A DNA stretch of 64,000 nucleotides, from the NCBI GenBank assembly GCA_036936605.1, contig JAUPFV010000002.1, forward strand, positions 268,778,770 through 268,842,769. The letters are read 5' to 3'. Both the position numbers and the translations under genes were made by a program. Under the pieces are notes generated by a model that ran no database searches, was not told the DNA's origin, and saw only the letters and a list, made by a program, of their open reading frames with translations. Positions 57,987 through 64,000 of this stretch are shown here, piece by piece. Every line of letters begins with the position of its first letter. Positions within the stretch are counted from its first letter, which is position 1. This stretch comes from Limnanthes douglasii subsp. nivea. Its lineage: Eukaryota; Streptophyta; Magnoliopsida; Brassicales; Limnanthaceae.

Positions 57987-60719
57987 GCCACTAGTGATAT
58001 GCGATTATATTATACTATTAAGATTTTTTTGTTGGAAAATTTTGATATGAAAGATTATAAAGAAACATTTTTTTAAGAATCAAGATGGTTAAAAATAATT
58101 TTAAAAACATTATAAGTATATCACGCAAGAAATACATCAATAGATGTTATAATCTTATGATCAGGAAGCAACACATCTGCATATACCTTGACATGTAAAG
58201 CTAAAAATCTCCCATCAAGTCAGTATCCTAAGACAAAACTGAAAACTCAATCGATGAATATATATATCCATACACTTTGGTTGTTGGAAATCGCATATAT
58301 GCTCAAATATGTACCAGACCAATATATAAATTATTTTAGAGATGTTTTGGATAAGGTACTTGTGTAATTTGGATGTTAAATTCTGGATAGTAAGCAAGAA
58401 GACCATCAGGTATTTGAAGAAAACCAAGCATTACGACAAGCATACAAATTTTCAAATAGTTTGGAGATCTTTGTCTATTCTAAAACCAATTTTATTGGTT
58501 GTGCGGACGCTCTAAGCTTATACATTGATATGTATTTATGTTGGCTGAATGTGTAATTTTGTGAAAGAGTGCAAAACAAACTTTTTGTCGTGATATCTTC
58601 CATTAAAGTATAATATATGACATGTTTTGCAGCATCAAACCATATATTGTAGCTCATGGAATTTATCAGAGAAATGTATAAAATTGAAGGCATTGAAAGA
58701 CAAATTTCTTTTTTCTAATTATGACAATAACGTTTATTCCGTGCACTCTCAAATATCTCTATACATATACATATCAAGTTTTTGTATGCCATTTAGAGAT
58801 TACATAATGATTAGATTAGGGTAAAGTATATGGACACAAACTCAGAAATGTGAGATCTTAATACAATGACCCCTCCCCTTACGATCTTTCATAAATACAG
58901 TATCCGAATGAGTGTTCATAAATTAGAGAAGTCTAAGTTCATTTAGATTATAATTGGAAATCTAATAAACGTGGGACCTGTTACACCCGAGTATGATGAT
59001 ATTTTTAGTTATTTTTTGATAATAGTGTTATGTTATGAGATATTTTGAGTTACATGTTAATGCAATAACGCCTTTCATTATCCATTTAGTGGATAAATTT
59101 TAATATAAAAGATAGAACAAGTAAGATATTGTAAGGATATCGTAATTGAAATATCTCATTTTTGTAAAATTATTGTATAATAAATATTGTAAACTTTTCT
59201 CCTAAGATAGTAATTAACATTTATTAATTCAGTTTGGACTACCGGATAATAATAGGACAATATCTTTATTTATATAGATACTAGTTGTGCTAAAGTATAT
59301 TTTGAGAGAGAATCATTTACTCCAACCATTCTACTATTATATTATATGAACTTAATAAAGATCATGTCCCGGATGACATTGAAATTCATCGGACATAAAG
59401 TTTGTTGTGATTCGTCTAATACAACAAACTTTAGGTCTAAACCAAAAAATACAAGATTTTTACGCGAGTGTCTGTATTTATGTGGAATATCTAGGTTTTA
59501 TTCCTCAAAATATGTAAGGGAATCACCCACAGTTAGAGGTTTCAAATTATATTAACTATTAGATTGGTTCAACAAATATGCTATTGGCTTTGACGACTGA
59601 ATTTGGTAGTTAGACTCTTGCAAGCATAAACACTTATATATATATATATATAAAGCAAAAGATTTGCGTGGTTTGGATTATGGATAAATTAAAAGAACAT
59701 AAAATACAAGCTAATGCACTATGTCTAAAACTTCTTAAAATACAATATACATTTTAAGAGGTATCTCCCAACTCTCAATATTTATATTGGTGTCTTCGTA
59801 GTGGTCTCTCTCAATAATTCATCAATTCTAAAATTACTCAGTTTCTTTAGTTTTTTCGCTCACTAATGTTTGTTTTTCTCTCTAAAAGCTTTGGTTTTAG
59901 TAATTCTACTTTTATATACAAATGGTTCTCCTTGGTATATATATGATCTTCAGTGGGGTGTATATTAGCACAAACACATATTTTGCTTACAATAAAAAAC
60001 TAATGATAGTTGCAAGAAACTTGTACCAATATCCAGATCAACGACTACACTCAAATATAACATCAAGAAATTATAATAAGCTTTTAATAATATCAAGATA
60101 AATAACTATAAATAAAATAATATACCCATTCAGTGATAACGAACCCGTGCCACATTGACATATCATATATTACATTTAAATCCAAACTAATATGTAAAAT
60201 CTAATTTAATACTTATTCCCTAGAACAACCCAAGTTGAGAGCTACTCGGGGCCGAAGCTTCCAAGCTAAGATATAACTCATGCTGAGACCGAACCTTCCA
60301 TTCCAACACTTAACTCAAAACAAGACTAAACTCCTTTTTGTTGAGACATAACTCAACCCGAGATCAAGCTTTCGTCAAGAAAGGGTCTCGTGTTTTGATA
60401 CTGAACTTAATGTTGACGCTGAACCACTTGCAGTGGTTGAACCCAAGTACTTCGAGATCAAGATCTTGCATAACCAAACCCATTTCCGAGGCTCATACGC
60501 CTCTAATGGCCAAACCCTTTAAGTCGAGACCAAAACTCACATCGAACTCGTGTTACATCCTAAATCACTTTGAAATTATATATAAATTTTTTACGCATAG
60601 GCTTACAATGGCTTTAGTGTCCATTTCTCCAATGTTCCAACTACTTCTTACCGAAGAAATTCGGTTCGTTTGCATCCCATACTTGAACAAGTCCCATATA
60701 GTAAGTAAACTGTGAAACT
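57987..60719. other. AT-rich intergenic DNA
   Basis: No gene is recognised. A (TA)n run is at about 59635-59652. From 60230 to 60560 the sequence is GC-richer (ACTCAACCCGAGATCAAGC, CGAGGCTCATACGCC) with repeated words such as CGAGAcCgAA, AACTCAACCC and AAGTcGAGACC; it may be a decayed repeat but has no readable domain. Confidence 0.35.
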
Positions 60720-61430
60720 ATCAGTATATTTTTAAACCATTAGAAGAAGTATTTTCACTCGTAATCTTTTAAACATTCACTTTCATTTTCTACACCACAC
60801 CCCCAATAAAATGAATCTGTACATCTACATGCGTTCTACTCTAATGGAACTTAGGATTTCTCATCAAGTGCAATAAACTAGTATTATCGCTAAACAAAGT
60901 TACTTCTTACTCTATACCGGTTTCTTCTTTAGTAATTCCTTTAAGCATTTAGATTCTTTAATTGCATTAGTTGCAACCATATATTCAGCTTATTTAGATG
61001 AAAATGTAATAATATTTTGTAAACTAGCTCTCCAACTAACCACTCCATCAAACACTATAAACAGAAAGCTCAAATTTGACTTCTTTGTGTCAAGGCAACA
61101 TGCATAATTGAGTCTACAAACCATGTGGACATTTTTTCATCTTTATACTTCTAATTATAAAGCACTTCAATATTTAAGAACCGTTGAGAGTCTTAAATAA
61201 CTTTAGATTCAGACATTCCAAACATTTTGAGGACATTCAATATGTATTCTCTTTTTGATAAGAATAAATAACCTCTGAATCTGTTTCTCTTAATATCTAG
61301 TCCAATAGTCCTATTAGCTTCTGCAATATTATTTATTTCAGACTCTCTTTTAACCTGAGCTTTCATAGTTTTAATTCTCATTATATTGTTTCTGGCTATA
61401 AGTATATCATTGATGAAGCAAACCTTTGGC
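60720..61430 (-). pseudogene. Ty1/copia reverse transcriptase/RNase H fragment
   Basis: Read downward: VCFINDILIARNN (about 61410, where YVDDILI is usual), NRTIGLDIKRNRFRGYLFLSKREYILNVLKMFGMSESKV (61193-61330), then RNase H pieces such as EAEYMVATNAIKESKCL (about 60950-61000) and VTLFSDNTSLL (about 60880). Further stops follow. The catalytic box has changed from VDD to IND, and the copy is clearly dead. Confidence 0.7.
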
Positions 61431-63455
61431 GAAATGACTGCTAACGGTTGTAGAGACTAATCAGACTCAAAACTGGTAGACGATAATAGCAACTTGTATT
61501 AATTCTCTCAGTTTAATGTTCAACCTCTTTATGTAATGATTACATCAGTATTTATAGTGATTGAATATCTTAAATATTAGCGATGATAGACACGTGTTAT
61601 TTTTTATACGTGACATTCATCTGTTACATAAGTTATAATTATGCCCTCTAACTGCTATGTCCAACTTAATAATCTAATATTACCATCTTGAAGCTTCTCA
61701 GACCTTCTTATGTCCACATGGATATTTATCTTCATCTTAACCTAATCGAATCCCTTATGCTTATTTTCAATTATTTTGCGTATTCTATATTTTTTTTGCA
61801 TCTTTCGTCTTTCCTTACATTGCCCAAAGTTAGCTATTATATTTGTCGTATCTACCTAGCCTTGTTAGTCTCCTACGTCGTTTTAGTCATACAAGATGAT
61901 TAATAAGCCAATTCTTTTACTTTTCAATATTTTATCACATTTCTTACCAAAATGTGTTTTTATCTTGCTTTCAATCAATAGTTGGTTCACATACTTTCCT
62001 TTAGACAATGTTTTTCCTTATCTTTAGACCAATTATGAATACATACCTCTTTTAATAAGGGTCATGACGTCCCAATGATATATAACCTTACCAGTCATCA
62101 ATATATTATATCTATAATATATGCCTATCCATGTGTGTTCCCTTCTATTATGATAGAAACAACTACCGTAACAGTTCTCTCATAATTAATAACTTCATGA
62201 AGGAATGAAGTCTATTATTTTATTTTCTTGGTACCTCTTAACACATATATAGATCTCTTCAACAAACACACATCAGTTTCCTAACATTCTTCAACCCCTT
62301 GAGGATGTTTCATATCAATGAGCTCTTTCAGTTTTTAATAAAATCCATCTTATCGAACTCAAGATCAAATTTTGCAAACTCGCAATGCATGACATTTGTG
62401 CTGGTCCAATCTCACCTTTTGTTTTTATGATGCATAATATAATGATGTAGCATTCTTCACATGATGTATCATGGTCAGTGTTAAATACTATATTTTCATC
62501 CCAAACTTACCTTTTATGGGAAAACGATTTTATCCCTAAATTATAAGGAGGGAAACGATGTATCCCAAACTTATAGAGAACGATTTATCTCGATAAAAAT
62601 GAATATTGTAGCATTGTATAAAGATGCTAAAATATTTCATACTTAACCATGGAGAAACAATTTATCCCAAAAAAAGTGAGAGATTTCAAACTTAACTTTG
62701 GGGAATATCCCTAGAAAATGAATGTCTTAGAATTACAAGAGAGTGTTGGAGATTTCAGACTTATCTTTATTTTGTTGAGGAATAAATTCTAGAGTAAAAA
62801 GAATGAGGGTTCTCAAAGAATTCAAGCTTATCCATACATAATTTGTTAAAAAAATGAATTCTTGCATTATTTAAAACGTATGGGCGTAGCAAAACCGAAT
62901 GTATAGTTTTGTTATTTGGATTGAGATGACTTGTTAAAATTTAGCTCGTAAACCTTGTTGAGATTGGTTATCAGCTCGTAAGTCTATTGAACAATAGTAT
63001 TCGGTTCTTAAGCCTAATACGCATTGAATTATGTTTTAGTTGTATATAACTGAAGCTGAAATATATGTTAATCGTTTCAACCATTATGCACGACTCGTAA
63101 CGTGGTCTAACGGTGGCTAAAACCATTACGTCTCTGGTTTCTCACACGTGTATTTCATCAAAATGTGACACGTACCAACTAAATAATACATTTTTATTAC
63201 AATTTTAGTAACTCCAATTTTTAAGTTTAAAATACCAACCCATCTATATTTTTACTATTCATTCTTATAATTATTTACTTATTAAAACTTTCATTTTACT
63301 ATGTTTTAAAACTTTTTACCAATTACATTAAATTAACTAAACCAACCCAATTATTAACCTAGCCCACCTCACTTTTATTTTCCTTATTTTTTTTTTCTGA
63401 TTTAAACCATACTTCCCAATAACTCCTTTAAGTGGTAATATTGGAAAATTGAAGT
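61431..63455. other. Intergenic DNA, partly LTR-like
   Basis: At 61431-61680 the sequence resembles an LTR or promoter-bearing repeat (AATTCTCTCAGTTTAATG, AGTATTTATAGTGATTG, ACACGTGTTA) but has no defined ends. From 62480 to 62860 a loosely repeated TTATCCC..AAA / GGGAAACGATGTATCCC theme occurs. No gene is supported. Confidence 0.35.
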
Positions 63456-64000
63456 AGTAACCAAATAGGTGTCGGTCCAATCCCGGCCTTACCTGAACGA
63501 TGTGCAGGACCTGCTCACATCTCTCTCACATTTATTAGTGTGGGTCCTACTTTTTGGTTTCTTACAAGAAACAACTAACCATTTAATGAAGGGTGACTTA
63601 CAAGAAACCTCATCTCATTCAATGCTAGTGGGTTTCTTGCAAGTAACCATTAGCTTCATTTGAAAGCTTAAGTGGCTTCTTTTGTAAGCCTTTTTTTGCT
63701 ATAAATAGGGCCATGAGTTGGTCTTGGAGAGCATCAATTGAAGCACTTGAAAGAAATATTCTAGAGTGAAATATTGTATGTAACACATTTTAGAGTGAAA
63801 CACTTTGAGTGAGAGAGAAATATAGGTAGTGTTTTAGCAAAAGTTGCGAGCTTTATGTGAGAGAATTTTGTATGAGTGATTTGTGAGATTACTATTCTCT
63901 TTGGGGTATAATATTTCGGGTGAGAAAAGTGAGTGTATAAATCTTGAGTGTATGGAGTGAGACTCTAAATTTTGTAATATTTTTTAGTTATAGTGATTCT
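63456..64000 (+). repeat. Probable Ty1/copia LTR with promoter, cut by the window end
   Basis: A strong TATA box CTATAAATAG at 63700-63709 is followed by GAGAGCATCAATTGAAGCAC and a long GAGTGA/GAGAGAAA-rich leader. The last line, TTTGTAATATTTTTTAGTTATAGTGATTCT, matches the style of copia U5 ends (GTAATTTTT..ATAGTG). Upstream of the TATA, CTTACAAGAAAC occurs twice (about 63563 and 63598) and inverted (GTTTCTTGCAAG) near 63632. The internal element would lie beyond the window. Confidence 0.5.
63700..63709 (+). promoter_or_regulatory. TATA box of the terminal LTR-like region
   Basis: CTATAAATAG followed by GGCC, about 290 bp before the window end, is a near-consensus plant TATA box. The transcription start would be near 63735. 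Confidence 0.6.

Noticed and set aside
1..64000. A novel biological system such as a defence island or biosynthetic cluster
   Set aside because: The window has three intact host genes of unrelated function, separated by transposable elements; nothing links them into a system.

Overview
This is plant nuclear DNA, most likely from a eudicot. Evidence is the RPL27a gene with a plant ribosomal-protein promoter, a plant MATE/DTX transporter with short introns, a TPR-type protein with a plastid-targeting-like N-terminus, and plant-type repeats: a Tat-like Ty3/gypsy element, Ty1/copia pieces, L1-type LINEs, hAT and Mutator relatives, a tRNA-derived SINE and a foldback MITE. The species cannot be told from the sequence.

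Three host genes look intact. (1) A four-exon + strand gene at 5799-8309 encodes a 346-aa protein with TPR-like helices and a C-terminal membrane anchor. (2) A single-exon + strand RPL27A lies at 31311-31751, with site II and telo-box motifs upstream and a 40-bp minisatellite downstream. (3) An eight-exon - strand MATE transporter lies at 33055-41688 (519 aa, all splice phases consistent); its 6.3-kb second intron is filled with copia debris. A small GRF zinc-finger gene (- strand, 44089-44905) keeps its four cysteines but has one in-frame stop, and a MITE sits next to its splice donor.

Layout: 1.2-5.0 kb, decayed LINE A (+). 5.8-8.3 kb, TPR gene. 9.0-9.24 kb, SINE with 19-bp target-site duplications. 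10.5-21.6 kb, an 11.1-kb Tat-like gypsy element (gag-pol on -) with both LTRs, a polypurine tract, a primer-binding site and an extra antisense reading frame with its own promoter-like sequence. 22-27.6 kb, AT-rich, largely unrecognised. 27.7-30.1 kb, hAT (DUF659 type) pseudogene (-). 31.1-32.5 kb, RPL27A and minisatellite. 33.1-41.7 kb, MATE gene. 41.9-44.9 kb, a cluster of hAT, MULE, GRF and MITE pieces. 46.5-51.9 kb, LINE B (-). 52.4-58.0 kb, LINE C (-), nearly full length with a 14-bp target-site duplication; its ORF2 has no frameshift but several stop codons, mostly at tryptophan positions. 60.7-61.4 kb, copia fragment (-). 63.46-64.0 kb, a probable copia LTR running off the end.

I found no evidence for a new enzymatic or defence system. 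The most notable signals are the antisense gene inside the gypsy element, two duplications of splice donors by different mechanisms, the tryptophan-to-stop decay of LINE C, and a precisely bounded insertion nested in a copia element nested in the MATE intron. Exon structures and family names come from reading translations and motifs by eye; no database search was run.
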